Of a stretch of DNA of 64,000 nucleotides, positions 1 to 43,200 are shown piece by piece. The DNA is from Heterocephalus glaber. Lineage: Eukaryota > Chordata > Mammalia > Rodentia > Bathyergidae. The stretch covers positions 4,553,622 to 4,617,621 of the forward strand of contig NW_004624865.1 in NCBI RefSeq assembly GCF_000247695.1, in the 5' to 3' direction. The number at the start of each line of letters is the position of its first letter. Position 1 is the first letter of the stretch. Under the pieces are notes generated by a model, which did not search any database, was not told where the DNA came from, and saw only the letters and a list, made by a program, of their open reading frames with translations. The position numbers and the translations under genes were made by a program.

Positions 1-77
1 AGTCTGGTTTTGAGACTTATTTACATGTTTTCTCATTTCGACTGGGGGGGGTTGCTGTTGGTGCCTGCACGGATTAC

Positions 78-445
78 CTCCTCTGAGCTGGGAGAGGTGG
101 GACAGGGGCCGGGAGCAGCGGTAGGGATGGTGGCCTAAAAGCCCTTTCCTGTGGGCTGGGAGCAGCGGGAAGGATGGTGGCCAGGAAGCCTTTTCCTCTG
201 GTCCAGGAGCAGTGGGATGGCGGCTCAGAAGCCCCTACCTCTGGGCCGGGAGTGGTGGGAGGGATGGTGGCCTGGAAGTCCCTTCCTCTGGGCCAGGAGC
301 AGCGGTAGGGATGGTGGCCCAAAAGCCCTTTCCTCTGAGCTGGGAGCAGCGGGAGGGACGGTGGCCGGGAAGCCTCTTCCTCTGGACCAGGAGCAGTGGG
401 ATGGCGGCTCACTAGCCCCTACCTCTGGGCCGGGAGCAGCGGGAC
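78..445 (+). repeat. Higher-order minisatellite, 47-bp unit in a 184-bp superunit
   Basis: GAGCAG-type landmarks recur at 113, 160, 207, 250, 297, 344, 391 and 434, giving spacings 47, 47, 43, 47, 47, 47, 43. The 43-bp units (207, 391) share GATGGCGGCTC and CCCCTACCTCTGGGCCGG, so the order is ABCD-ABC with a 184-bp superperiod. It lies in a ROCK2 intron. Confidence 0.85.
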
Positions 446-581
446 TCAGTACCGTTGTCTGGTGGTCTGATGTCCTCTGTGTCTTTGTAGTGTGGAACCA
501 GGTGGCTGTACAGAGGAGCAGGGCGGGGGGGTGTCCAGTCACTTCTTTCTTTTTTTTATGTTGAAAGCTTCCTCTAGTTTT

Positions 582-667
582 TTTATTTTTTGGTACCAGG
601 GATCAAACTGGGGCCCTTGCGCTTGCAAGGCAGGCGCAGTGCCACTGAGATAAATCCCCGGCTCTAG
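582..667 (-). mobile_element. ID SINE
   Basis: Antisense tRNA-Ala-like ID with T-rich head, flanked by a 13-bp duplication TTCCTCTAGTTTT (569-581, 668-680). Confidence 0.9.
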
Positions 668-1245
668 TTCCTCTAGTTTTAAGAATTAGAGCTCTACAGA
701 GTGTCTGCCCAGAGCAGGGTCCCTGCCGCCCATTCTCATGTCCCCCTCTGCCCACCACTTCCTGCCTGCTCCCTGTACATCAGTCAGTCTGTAGTTTCTG
801 ACTTATCCTTCCTGTATTTCTTTTCAACAGATCAGAGACTTGTCATACATTGTAGATTGTAGATCCATATAATTTGAGAGCTTCCTCACGAGGTTTTTAG
901 ACATCTTAAATATTGTTTTCAATGTTAATCTTTGAAAGCCTGAATATGGTAGTCAAAACTAATGGGTTGAACATTAATTTTCCAAAGGAGACCACTGTAG
1001 TTTCCTTATAGTTTACTTACTAAAACATCTTTTGTCTTACCAAAACTGATGAAATTGATACCCAGCTTATCCTTCTAACCTTCATCATATGAAACTTTAC
1101 CTTTAGTTGACTTGGACTTCACCACATTTAGGTCAGGTCATTCTCGTTCCTTTTTCTATGCTCTTTATTTTTTTCCATTTAAGCTGTCAGTGCCCTCACT
1201 GCTTTAACTTGTCCGTTCTTCACAGCCTTAATTTTATGTGTGGTC

Positions 1246-1320
1246 TCTGTCTCTCTCCTCCCTCCCTTCCTCCTTTCCTCCCTTCCTTCCTTCTCTCCCT
1301 GTCAGCCTGTCTGCTCCCCT
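1246..1320 (+). repeat. CT-rich (TCCC/TTCC)n tract
   Basis: Pyrimidine-only run of CTCC and TTCC units. Confidence 0.7.
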
Positions 1321-1513
1321 CTTTCTGGCACCAGCAGCCTTTATTAGTTCCAAGGACAAATGAAGGGGAACTCAACAGATGCATCTCCGAGGCTGGTGTC
1401 CACGGACATGCTCTGATGCTGCAGTCCAAAAAAGGGTTCTTTCTTTCATCTTGCCCATTCCTTCCTCAGAACCTTGAATGTTAAATAAATTTTTGTTTGG
1501 TTTTATTTGTGTA

Positions 1514-1535
1514 TGTGTGTGTGTGTATGTGTGCG
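1514..1535 (+). repeat. (TG)n microsatellite, imperfect
   Basis: TG repeat with TA interruptions in a ROCK2 intron. Confidence 0.7.
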
Positions 1536-1593
1536 TGCCCCTGCGTGCAATAAGAGATTATCTCTGAAGTCTTCACAAGATTAATGTTTTATT

Positions 1594-1680
1594 GGGCTGG
1601 GGATTTAGCTCAGTGGTTCCACCGCCTGCCTCAAAAGCGCAAGGTCCCGAGTTTGATCCCAGGTACCAAAAAAAAGAAAA
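1594..1680 (+). mobile_element. ID SINE
   Basis: Starts GGGCTGGGGATTTAGCTCAG and ends GGTACC plus A tail. Flanking duplication AGATTxATGTTTTAT. Confidence 0.9.
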
Positions 1681-2490
1681 AGATTCATGTTTTATCAAAA
1701 TCTAGTTTCTGTGGGTTCAGGTGAGATTAAGAGTTTCGTCACGCTGATTGCCCTGTTCCCCCATAGAAGTGTGAAATATTGGACCATCCCTGGGTGGCTG
1801 AGGCCGCCCTCTTCAGGGGGAGTGCTGCCCACTGTGCCAGGGCACAGCCTTCAGTCCCCAGCACCACCAAAGAGAAAGTCTGTCCCGCTGTTTGAAGTCA
1901 GGCACTATCTTGTTTTCTTCTGTCCTTGTTCTCTGTTGCATAGCAGTACACACAAAGTATTACTCCCATGGTTTGCTCAGTTTCCATAAGATTTCTTAAT
2001 TTATCTCCACACTAAAATTACTTCGGGAAAATAAGGTTATGGAGTCTTTTCTGTCAATTTGAGAAGGAAAAAAAATTGTTTTTTAAATTAACTTCCCACG
2101 CTTAAGATGTTTTTATAGCACGTAAATAAACGCACTTCCATAAATCATGTTTATAGAACCAGTTGGACTTCCTTTTCCCAAGGGAACAATACTTAGTGAT
2201 TTATCATTTTTAATAGCTTCCTTATGAGAAGTGTGGGGGACACGGTCTCTGTTGGGCAGGAAGCGACGAAGGCTGTTTCGGCTCATCTGCCGGACCCTTG
2301 CCGGGTGGGCGGAGCTTGGGTGAAGGACGTTATTCAGCTCCGCACAGCAGTGATGTCCCTTGGCAGCACACCCAGCCCTCGAGGTTCTGTCCTTGTTGGA
2401 AAGACAGCAGGTTGCAATGATTTGTTACCCACCAGCCATAAACGCAGATTAGGGGTTTTTTGTTGTTGTTGTTTTATGGTTTAAACATAC

Positions 2491-2830
2491 TTTATTTGTA
2501 TGTATAAAATGCCCTGTGTAGTTGACCCCAACGTTGTTCACACCTACTTCAAGAGTTTTGTTTTCCGTGTTCAAGTTGCTCAGTTGCTGCTGTTGGTTGG
2601 TTTGTTTTCTTTCAGGATCAAGGTGGGTGCTTTCATATAAAATCTTTTTTATTTCTTCTCTGGCAGTTCTTTGCTGGATTCTTTCCTTTGCATAATTATA
2701 CCTGCAATGGAACCAACATCCTAAAGTCACCACGATAAATCTTCCTACACCAACATCACATGATCTTCTAATTCTGCCTCCCCTTCCGGGGTTCGCTGGC
2801 CATGACCAGAAGTCTGCCAGATTAGGGGGT
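2491..2830 (-). pseudogene. COX20 (FAM36A) processed retrocopy, 5' degraded
   Basis: On the - strand the reading RIRRSCDVGVGRFIVVTLGC then WFHCRYNYAKERIQQR matches the C-terminal half of COX20, a cytochrome c oxidase assembly factor. It continues through ESTHLDPERK. The part upstream of RIRRSC is scrambled (an insertion and loss of frame near 2770-2830). Downstream is a 3' UTR-like stretch with AATAAA (- strand, 2491-2496) and an A-rich tail (T/G-rich on +, about 2454-2475). Intronless, poly(A)-tailed and inside a ROCK2 intron, it is a dead retrocopy. Confidence 0.85.
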
Positions 2831-35215
<32,385 letters not shown>

Positions 35216-35326
35216 CTGCCTTCTATGCAAGCCATCATCTGAGGCAACCACACTCTTCCAGGTAAAACAAGACTGAAATGTGATGGCCCAGAACTCAGTA
35301 AAAAGCTGTATTCTCCCGAGGGACGG

Positions 35327-35352
35327 ACACACACACACACACACACACACAC
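35327..35352 (+). repeat. (CA)n microsatellite in ROCK2 3' UTR
   Basis: About 13 AC units, read as CA repeats in the mRNA (hnRNP L-type motif). Confidence 0.9.
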
Positions 35353-35853
35353 GTGCACACACAATCGTTCCCTTTTTCCTGTAATGTAAGTTACAGATCC
35401 TGGAGCCGTTTCTGGGCTTCTTTGGAACAAGGGGAGCTGGCTCCTAGAGAAGGGCGCCATGGCTCTTCCTCCACACTTGCTGCCTGAAGCTTCCTTGGCG
35501 ACACTCACACTACATTGCACACGGCGTGGAGGAGCTCCGTCGTAGGAGACATCTGTCACGTCCAAGAGTGCTCTCACCAGCACCCTGAGCAGCGGAGTCT
35601 GGCTTGGACCCCAGTACAGTGTCGTTGCCCCCTCTTGAGCCGTGACCCCAACACTGTACCCATGTGTACTGTGACACCGCCAGAGGGGCCGTAGACGCCC
35701 AGCGTGTCTTTCACATCCACTCATCCGACCTCCTACTTCAGTTGCAACTACGCACTGCGTAAGCCATAGCATCATTGGCCTCCCTCACCACGCCAGTGGA
35801 AACTGCATGCTCGTGGTAAGCAGTTACTGTAAAAGAGCTTGGGCTCTTCTGTC

Positions 35854-35954
35854 TCCTCATGTTTCATGGTAGGCAACTTTACCCACTTTGGATGCCTTAA
35901 CTTAATTTTTTTTCAAAGTTTCAGCCCTTTTCTGTATTTAAGAAAAAAAAAAAA
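35854..35954 (+). repeat. Copy 2 of the ~100-bp block, in the ROCK2 3' UTR
   Basis: Direct partner of 34616-34719, about 1.24 kb away, diverged by substitutions and small indels. Confidence 0.7.
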
Positions 35955-36382
35955 GGACAAGTGTTTACCAGCTCTTAGGGTGCAAACTTGCATTGTGGAA
36001 GAAAGTGCACATGTTGTGTGTAAAATACTAGTATTTCACACGTCCCAGTCAGCATCAGCCTGCTTTGGTGGTGGTGTTGGTGCATGTTGTTTCAGTGGGT
36101 TTGTCATAGAAACGGTGAGGGCTGGCATGGGACCTCTCCCACCCTCACACACCTCCTAACAGCCCTGACCCAGAAACGCTGGCTTCCCTTGGAATTCGCT
36201 GGCTGCGCTGGGTGGTTTTCTATTTCTGGTAAAGACATTTGTGACTATTTTTACATTTTCACTCAAGATTCAAAACTTGTATCAAATATAAAGAAAACTA
36301 AGGTGTACTGTAGATATATTTTAAATATTTAAATGTGATCCTCAAACACACAACTGTGTATGACAATATTTCAGTGCTGGGC

Positions 36383-36432
36383 CAGGGAACTGGGGAGAAG
36401 CAGCCTCAGGGAACTGGGGAGAAGCAGCCTCA
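36383..36432 (+). repeat. 25-bp tandem duplication in ROCK2 3' UTR
   Basis: Two adjacent perfect copies of a 25-nt unit that begins AGGGAACTGGGGAGAAG. Confidence 0.9.
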
Positions 36433-37022
36433 GGGTGCTGACCTTGGCTGTACCTTTCCAGTGCGCTGAGGGTGGGTTCCAGTGGGACATCCCAGGTAGA
36501 TGCGCCTTGTGCCACAGCAGGAGGCCACAGTGACCAGTGTCACAGCAAAGCCCGTGCAGCCTGGTCTCAGCCTCTGCACTGTGTCCGGACAGTCTGGTAC
36601 GGTTCTGAGCTGCAGCATCCAGTGTTCAGTGAAGGAAGAAAGCATTTCCCATTGCTTCCCTCTGGGTCACAGCAAAGTGTGGTCGAGCTCGCTGTGCACT
36701 CGACGCCATTGTAGAAACCAGCGCCTGCCCAGCTCAATGGCCTGCGGTGCCCTGGCCTCCCTCCTGCACCCCACGCGTCACTCCTGCCACTGCCACAGCC
36801 ACCGTGCGAGACTGGGCAGGCGCCCTCCAGGGAAACCGCTGCCCGGGCCCAGCACAGTGGCCTGGGTTTTTTAAAAGTCAGATTAAAAAATAAATATATA
36901 AAATTTATATAGAAGAGATATTTCCACTCATTAGAGTTGTTTAAAAGGAGACTGAATTAATATTTTATATAAAGATTTTGTTACACTATGGGAGGTTCTA
37001 TCCTATTATTCTGAATTGGAGA

Positions 37023-37048
37023 GTATATATATATATATATATATATAT
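37023..37048 (+). repeat. (TA)n microsatellite in ROCK2 3' UTR
   Basis: About 13 TA units next to a possible proximal AATAAA at 37053. Confidence 0.9.
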
Positions 37049-38320
37049 TTTTAATAAACTTTATTAAGGTGAAATAATTTCAAGTTTACACATGAGTAAT
37101 TGAAGTATTTGAGTAAAACAGGCAAAAGTTTAAATTTTGAATGCTATATATATATAAGGAGAATCATGGTGTGATACAACTGTGCAGGGAAAACTGATGT
37201 GAAGGGTGAGGGGAAGAACGCTCTGAGGGGTGCAGACAGTCTCCAGGGGCTGACAGGGAACGAGACGGTGCATGTCTGACTGACGGGATCTGGGATCATC
37301 CAGGATCTGGGAGTGAGCACCCGCTGCTGCCACCCCGCCTCCCGCACCACAAGTGTGGAGCACCCCGACTTCGCGCCACTTCTCTTCCTTAGGGCCCCGA
37401 GACTTCCAGGATAGATGTTTATAAGACCAGTGTTTGTATTCCCACACCTGATTCTCCGAGAGCCGTGAATACCTCCTATTGGAACTCAGAAATAGTGGAT
37501 ACTGGGGTTTTCTCAGTTGGATTTTTACTTTTGTTTTGTGGGGATAGCAAGACAGAAGGAGAAGGAAAACTAGTGCTGGTATTAACTGTTGAAAGTTAAT
37601 GTATAATGAATTTTAAAGTATTTTTTAAAACATGCTATCTAGAAGCAAGATGTTTTTTAAGAAAATAAAATTTATCTCAAAGTTTAAAGCGCTCTAATGG
37701 ATCAGTGTCCTGTTGACCAAGAATTTAAGGTTAGTGCTCCTAGAACCTGTGCTGTTCCCGAGAACCTGGCCCTGAAGGACCACCTTGGTGTCTGCTTAGC
37801 TCTAGACCCTAAGCAGAAATGCTCCTCTTGCCAAACTACAGCTGAAGGAGTCATGCTGCTCCCCTAACCTCCCTGAGAGGGCTCAGAGGGTGGAAGCGAG
37901 AGCTCAGCGCTCTGGAAACCTCCAGAAGTCCGTCATGTGCCCTGTCTGCACCCGAGGAGAGAGCAGGGCGCTCTGGGAGTCCTGGTCGGCGCAGGCGCTG
38001 CTGCCTGGAGGGACGCAGGTGTCCCTAGTCCTGCTGGCACTGTGCCCCTCCGATCCGACTCAATCCAAAGCACTTTGAAAGAGGCACTGTGTGACAGTAC
38101 TGGTGCCATGCCCAGGGCCTGGCTATGATCCTGACCCTACTGTGACTTTTGTTTCAAATTGTGTAAAATACAAACTGCATGGTTTAGATCATCATTAGTA
38201 TTTGATCAGTGTCCCCTGAACAGGTCATCCTACAGGATTTTTTCTTTTTTTAAAATTTTGTTGCATCTTTGTAGTAATGTAATTGTATTTTATGCCTGCT
38301 TTTTATAAAAAAAAAAGTTA

Positions 38321-38326
38321 AATAAA
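38321..38326 (+). terminator. ROCK2: ROCK2 distal poly(A) signal
   Basis: AATAAA preceded by several TGTA motifs (38269-38290, CFIm-like) and followed by T-rich sequence to about 38360. It is the last such signal before the opposing SLC66A3 3' end, so it is the best candidate for the main ROCK2 cleavage site. Confidence 0.7.
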
Positions 38327-38345
38327 AGAAATTAAGATGTAAATA

Positions 38346-39135
38346 TTTTTATACTTTTCCTATAAAATAGTCCTAGAATTCTGCAGCTTTCACAAGTTCG
38401 CCAAAAACTTTGTCTTCCCTGAAAGAAAAGATGGGAAGGCATGGTGGCGCAGGCCTGTGATCCCAGCACTCAGGTGGCTGAGGCAGGAGGACTGCCAAGT
38501 TTGAGGCCAGCCTGGACTGTATTGCAATACCCTGTCTCAAAAAATCAAAACAAGAAAGATGGGCTATAGTCTTGTGCGTAAGGCTCAGGCTTCCGATTGC
38601 CTGTCCTGTTGTGTGTACATGCAGATGGTGAAGTGGAGTTTCAGCCAGGAGCCTGTGTCTACCTGGGCACCTACAGGTCAGACCTAAAACTGTCCCTGGA
38701 GTCAGTGATGATGGCGGGAGGCAGGGTGGCCAGTTCCTGGGGCACACTTCTGGGTCCTTTTCTAGGAGTCTGACTTGCTCCAGTCCTGGACAGGGTGTGC
38801 AGTCGGGGCCACAAGGCCTCTGTCACAGTTGATTGTGTCACACAGCAGGCTGGGGAAGGAGCAGACGGCAGGGCATGCAAGATGCCCAGAGTCGCAGAGT
38901 CCGTCCCCTCCCACTTCTCACAGAAACTGATACAGTGTAGCTCTGTAAAATATTTGTTAGGATAAAAGTCCTAATCTATGCTAATGGTCATATTATAAGT
39001 GTTTATGAGAAAAAAAATTAACTTGGATTTTTGTAAATGACAACTGTGATTGAAATATCTACATAAAATGAGTAATTTCTTTTTAGATACTGCATTTTTC
39101 TTCCTGTTTGTCCCAAGCAGTACCAAAAGAACCAG
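38346..39135. other. Convergent intergenic gap between ROCK2 and SLC66A3
   Basis: One B1 (38434-38552) and unique sequence. No gene is seen. Confidence 0.6.
38434..38552 (+). mobile_element. B1 SINE between ROCK2 and SLC66A3
   Basis: GGCATGGTGGCGCAGGCCTG to CCCTGTCTCAAAAAAT; AAGATGGG-type duplication. Confidence 0.9.
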
Positions 39136-39141
39136 TTTATT
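39136..39141 (-). terminator. SLC66A3: Candidate SLC66A3 poly(A) signal
   Basis: AATAAA on the - strand (tttatt on +), the first canonical signal after the stop, about 0.8 kb from the ROCK2 poly(A) signal on the other strand. Confidence 0.5.
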
Positions 39142-39227
39142 GAAAAATATACCTTACATAATTTAAAATAAGTCACATTAAAATAATTGATAGCCTCAAG
39201 ACTCAGCAGAATTCAAAATATGAAAGT

Positions 39228-39321
39228 GTGGGCTAGGGATTTAGCTCAGTGGTTTCGCAGTCTGCCTTGTGAGCACAAGGTCCCGAGTTCGATCCCTGGT
39301 ACCAAAAATCAAAAAAGACAG
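39228..39321 (+). mobile_element. ID SINE
   Basis: Duplication AATATGAAAGT (39217-39227, 39322-39332). It lies in the SLC66A3 3' UTR, antisense to it. Confidence 0.92.
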
Positions 39322-40162
39322 AATATGAAAGTTTACATGGGAAACCAAACATGTTTCTAATGTGGTTTACTTCCTGTATACAATAGAATAATTCACTTTG
39401 AAAAAAAGTGAGTTCTTAAATGTTAAATTTATAATGTTTTAGGGGCTAACACAGTGTACAATAATCTTAAGATCATATTTAGAATAAGATATGATGAGAG
39501 TAAAATCCATATATTTTCACTAGCTGAAACCGGTGTTCTGTACCACATCCTGGTGACTCCCACATGTGGGTGACGCCCTTCTACAGACGCCGCACTGCAC
39601 CTCACTGAGTTGGTTGGGATCTGCTCACCTATGCAGCGCTTGCTTCTAACAGCACCTTTGTTATTAACTCCTTGCGGGAGGCATTTTTTATGAAAACAAA
39701 ATTTCCTAACAAAATAATCAGAGAAGAGCAGTGGTTAACAGCAGTTACTCAAGAGAAGCCCTTCAAGGCTCACGTGAAGTCAAGGCCACGTGGTGTGCAG
39801 CTCGGGCCCCAGGACTTCTCCCCACACGGCTCCATGTCCACGTCACACGGCGTCAGTATCGTGAGGACTCTCTCAGAAGACCCTGGAGCAGGAGGATGCA
39901 GGCAGCGCAGGAGCGAGGGCAGCAAGCTCAGGGAGGGTCTGAGGGCACCGCGAGTTCGAAAACTGGGCATCTGACCCCGTGTGACCCCAGGCAGGGGAGG
40001 TGGGGACAGACATTGGCATTTAGATGCCTGTTTAAGGGGCTCCTGCGAGTCCCAAAACCCTCTGGCTTGGCATTTCTGGAGTAACTGACTAAAGGTCTGA
40101 GCACCCTCCACAAAGCTGCGTGTACTGCTCTGCTCAGCCACTCCAAGTCCGTCCCCAGGCTG

Positions 40163-40251
40163 TCACTCAGCCTTGGCCAGCTTCCGGTAGCGCAGCACTG
40201 TCGCTGTCACCCAGATATTCAAGGCCAACATGATCACAAAACGGGTGAGAA
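40163..40251 (-). CDS. SLC66A3: SLC66A3 exon 7 and stop
   Basis: Residues 173-201, LTRFVIMLALNIWVTATVLR then YRKLAKAE and TGA (40163-40165), the last transmembrane helix and basic tail. The acceptor is ctgttgcag. Confidence 0.96.
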
Positions 40252-43200
40252 CTGCAACAGACCGAGAAGAAAGTCAGTGTGGCCATTACCACCTTTTCAC
40301 ATTCTAGGGGAAATTTCTTCCTGCTTTTTTGTTTGGTACTGGGGATCGAACTCGGGACCTTGCGCTTTCGAGGCAGGCACCGGAACCACTGAGCTAAATC
40401 CCAGGCTCTCTCTGCCTGCTTTTAACACAAGCCTAAGTGAGGCCTTGACTCCAATCCCTGAGCAGCACTGAGGAGTAGATCAGCCTCCTTGAGAAAGGAT
40501 CTTCCTGCCCCTTGTCCGCCGGGCACTCGCTGACCTCCCGAAGGACGCGCCTCCTCCGAAGCTGTTACAGCAGGCTGGGCCTGCCCAGGCCTCCCCACGC
40601 CCTCAGTTCCTGTGTGCAGTCACTCTCGATGCAGGTGCCACACAGGCAGTGTAAGCCCATTATGGTAAAGCTGAGGAGCAGCCGATTTCATAACCCAGGG
40701 ACCATGAAGGTCTGTGAAAAAGATCACTGTAACAGTACCTCCCCTTCCGCTTCAGGCTCAGAGTCAAGGCAAATAAGGATTATGAGGCCCGAGCTACCTA
40801 ACACCTCAGCTGCCCTGTTTTAAAAGCTCATCCTAATACACACTGGGCATTTTTAGGAGCAGCAGTCACAGAGGAGGCACAAACCACAACAGGAACACTT
40901 TTGTCGCCTGAGTTTTCCTGTGGGTTTGGTGGTCTGACTCCGTGCCCTGCTGAGAATTCTTCAGGTCAGCGGAGAAACAGACCTGGGGTGTCTCCTGTTC
41001 TCCACAAGAGCAAAGTTTTATGCTTCCGATCAGGCCGATTTTAATCCTATAATTAGAGCCAGTAGAAATACAGTATTTGGGCCCAAGAAAGTCTCTGGGA
41101 ACAGACTAGCAGGTATGTCTCTGCCTTTCTGTATTTCTTGGAGCAAACAGCTTCCTGCAGGGGTCTGCGTGCAGGGGACAGTTCCTAATCTTCACTGAAT
41201 CAGGCAGACACACTGGGCCGTCTGTGTGCCAATCACCTTCCAAGGACTCCTACAGTGTTCTCCATGTGAGAGTTGAAAAGGTTCAACCAGGTGCAATTGC
41301 ACACGCCTGTGATCCCAGCACTTGGGAGGCTGAGACAGGAGGATCACTTCAAGTGTCAGGTCACCATGTTCACTGCTGAAACAAATGGTGGAAATCCACT
41401 CGTGCATACCCTTATCCCCGATCCTGCAAGAGCAGAGCCTCACACTTGGTGACGGTGCAGACCAGGCCATTTCTGTCCTCTAAGCTACAACCTAAACCAA
41501 CTGAGTCAGCCTATTAGAGCCTAAGACAGTTTCCACTCCAAGGAGGCCGAGACAGCACCATGCCCAGCAGAAAGGGGAAGGGAAAGTACCACTAACCTGT
41601 CAGGTCATTGGTGGTCATGGAAGTTGTTATTACTCTTGCTGAAAAAGAAGATGGGCAGCATAAGTAACTTGCTTCGGAGACATGTCGGTGTTTAGCTGAT
41701 CTTACTGAGCACACTGCACTATGCCAACAGTTCCTAAGGGCTGTGCGGCTCAGAACATGAAGCGGTCCAGTAGTTCGCAGCCACCTAAAGACCCACACCC
41801 CAGCCTCAGCAGCCGTAAAATCTCAATTGCCCACAGGCTGGTAGCCTCATGAAAGCCTTCAACTGATGTAAAACTGTGTTTTTGTTTGTTTTTTGAGAAA
41901 AGGTCTCGCTTTACAGTCCAGGCTGGCCTTGAGCTCGTGGTGATCCTCCTGCCTCAGCCTCCCAAGAGCTGGATGACGGCTGCGCCACCACCCCACCTTG
42001 TAAACACAGACAATCCTAGTTAGCAGGCTCTAGCCAAATAGCTACTTGCAGCACGCTAAAGCCCAAGGGACGGACATGCTTAGACAGCAGGCTCCCCTTC
42101 TGGGGAGGCACAGGTGTCCTCACCTGCACTGGTGTAGGCGGAGAGGCCCCAGGTGAGTGCACTGGCGGTGCCCGAGTCCCGTGTCTTCCACAGGTACTGG
42201 AGCTGCACGAGCTTGCTGGCCGCGCTGACCAGTGTACACAGGTTCTGTGGGCAGATGAAAAAGCCACAGCCCATTTGTTAGAAAAGTCGAAGAGCAGCAG
42301 AGCCACAGTGCTGTGTGGTTTTGTCTTTTAGAGACAGGGTCTCGCCTGTGGAGCCCAGGCTGGCCTCAGACTGGCGCTTCTCCTGCCTCAGCCTTCTGAG
42401 TGCTGGGATGACAGGCGTGCACCACCGGGCCTGGTTGTTCACAGCGCTTTATTGAGCCACACTTTCAGGCCAGGTCCTCACTGGCTTGCACAAGATTGAA
42501 ACCTGTGTGTGGTGGGGGATAAGATGTCACTTGAGATGTTTCCATTGAACCCATGAATCCCACGGGGCAGCAGGAGGAGTCCCTGAGGCTGCAAAGTCTC
42601 AGCCACCCACAGCTCTGTCCCCACAGCCTGGGTTCCCAAATCTGGGGGAATCCAGCTGCCTGAACTGACGCCCAGGAACTCAGAGCTGTTGGCACAGGGC
42701 CCCAGTCCCATGCCCCCAGGGCCAGGCCACCAGCTAAGCAGGAGCTGCGTACAGCTGCACGTCCGCCCCACACCTGCAGCTCCAGGGGACCCGGCAGACA
42801 GGGCCGGGCAGGCCGGAGGCCCACAGACAGGGTCACGTGGTGCCAAGCCAGGGCAGCCCCTTTTGCCGCCTGGGAAGCTAAGGGGAGTGGGCTTCATCAG
42901 GCTGGGAACGCTGCAGGAGCAGGTGTGTTGGGAGAGAAGCGAGCACAGGTCAGAGGTTCAGTGCTGGCTGCATGATGCTGGCCAGAAAAGTGCTGTGGGC
43001 AGTGGGACACTCGAAGTTTAAGAAGTCAGTAATTCCAGGGCCAGGGATTTACCTCAGTGGTGCCGCTACCTGCCTAGCAAGTGCAAGGCCCTGAGTTCGA
43101 TCCCCAGTACCAAAAAAAAAGTAATTCCAGCTCTCTGGGAGGCTGAGGCAGGAGGACACAAGCTCAAGGCCAGCCTGGGCGACTTAGTGAGACCCTGTCT

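Larger units (their letters stand above)
681..2453. other. ROCK2 intron 5, upstream part
   Basis: Apart from the ID at 1594-1680 and the simple repeats listed, unique AT-rich sequence. No exon 5 (DFG-containing) is present here, so it lies outside the window. Confidence 0.6.
35216..38345 (+). other. ROCK2: ROCK2 3' untranslated region
   Basis: About 3.1 kb from the stop to the AATAAA at 38321. It holds a CA repeat (35327-35352), a block similar to the preceding intron (35854-35954), a 25-bp tandem duplication (36383-36432), a TA repeat (37023-37048) and AT-rich stretches. Possible earlier poly(A) signals AATAAA are at 36889, 37053 and 37664. The exact cleavage point is inferred. Confidence 0.8.
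39136..40162 (-). other. SLC66A3: SLC66A3 3' untranslated region (inferred extent)
   Basis: About 1 kb from the stop down to the first - strand AATAAA (39136-39141). An ID SINE on the opposite strand lies inside at 39228-39321. The extent is inferred from the signal only. Confidence 0.5.

Noticed and set aside
151..564. Pro/Gly/Leu-rich ORFs on both strands at the window start
   Set aside because: Translations of the 47-bp minisatellite. The unit length is not a multiple of three, so all frames give repeat peptides.
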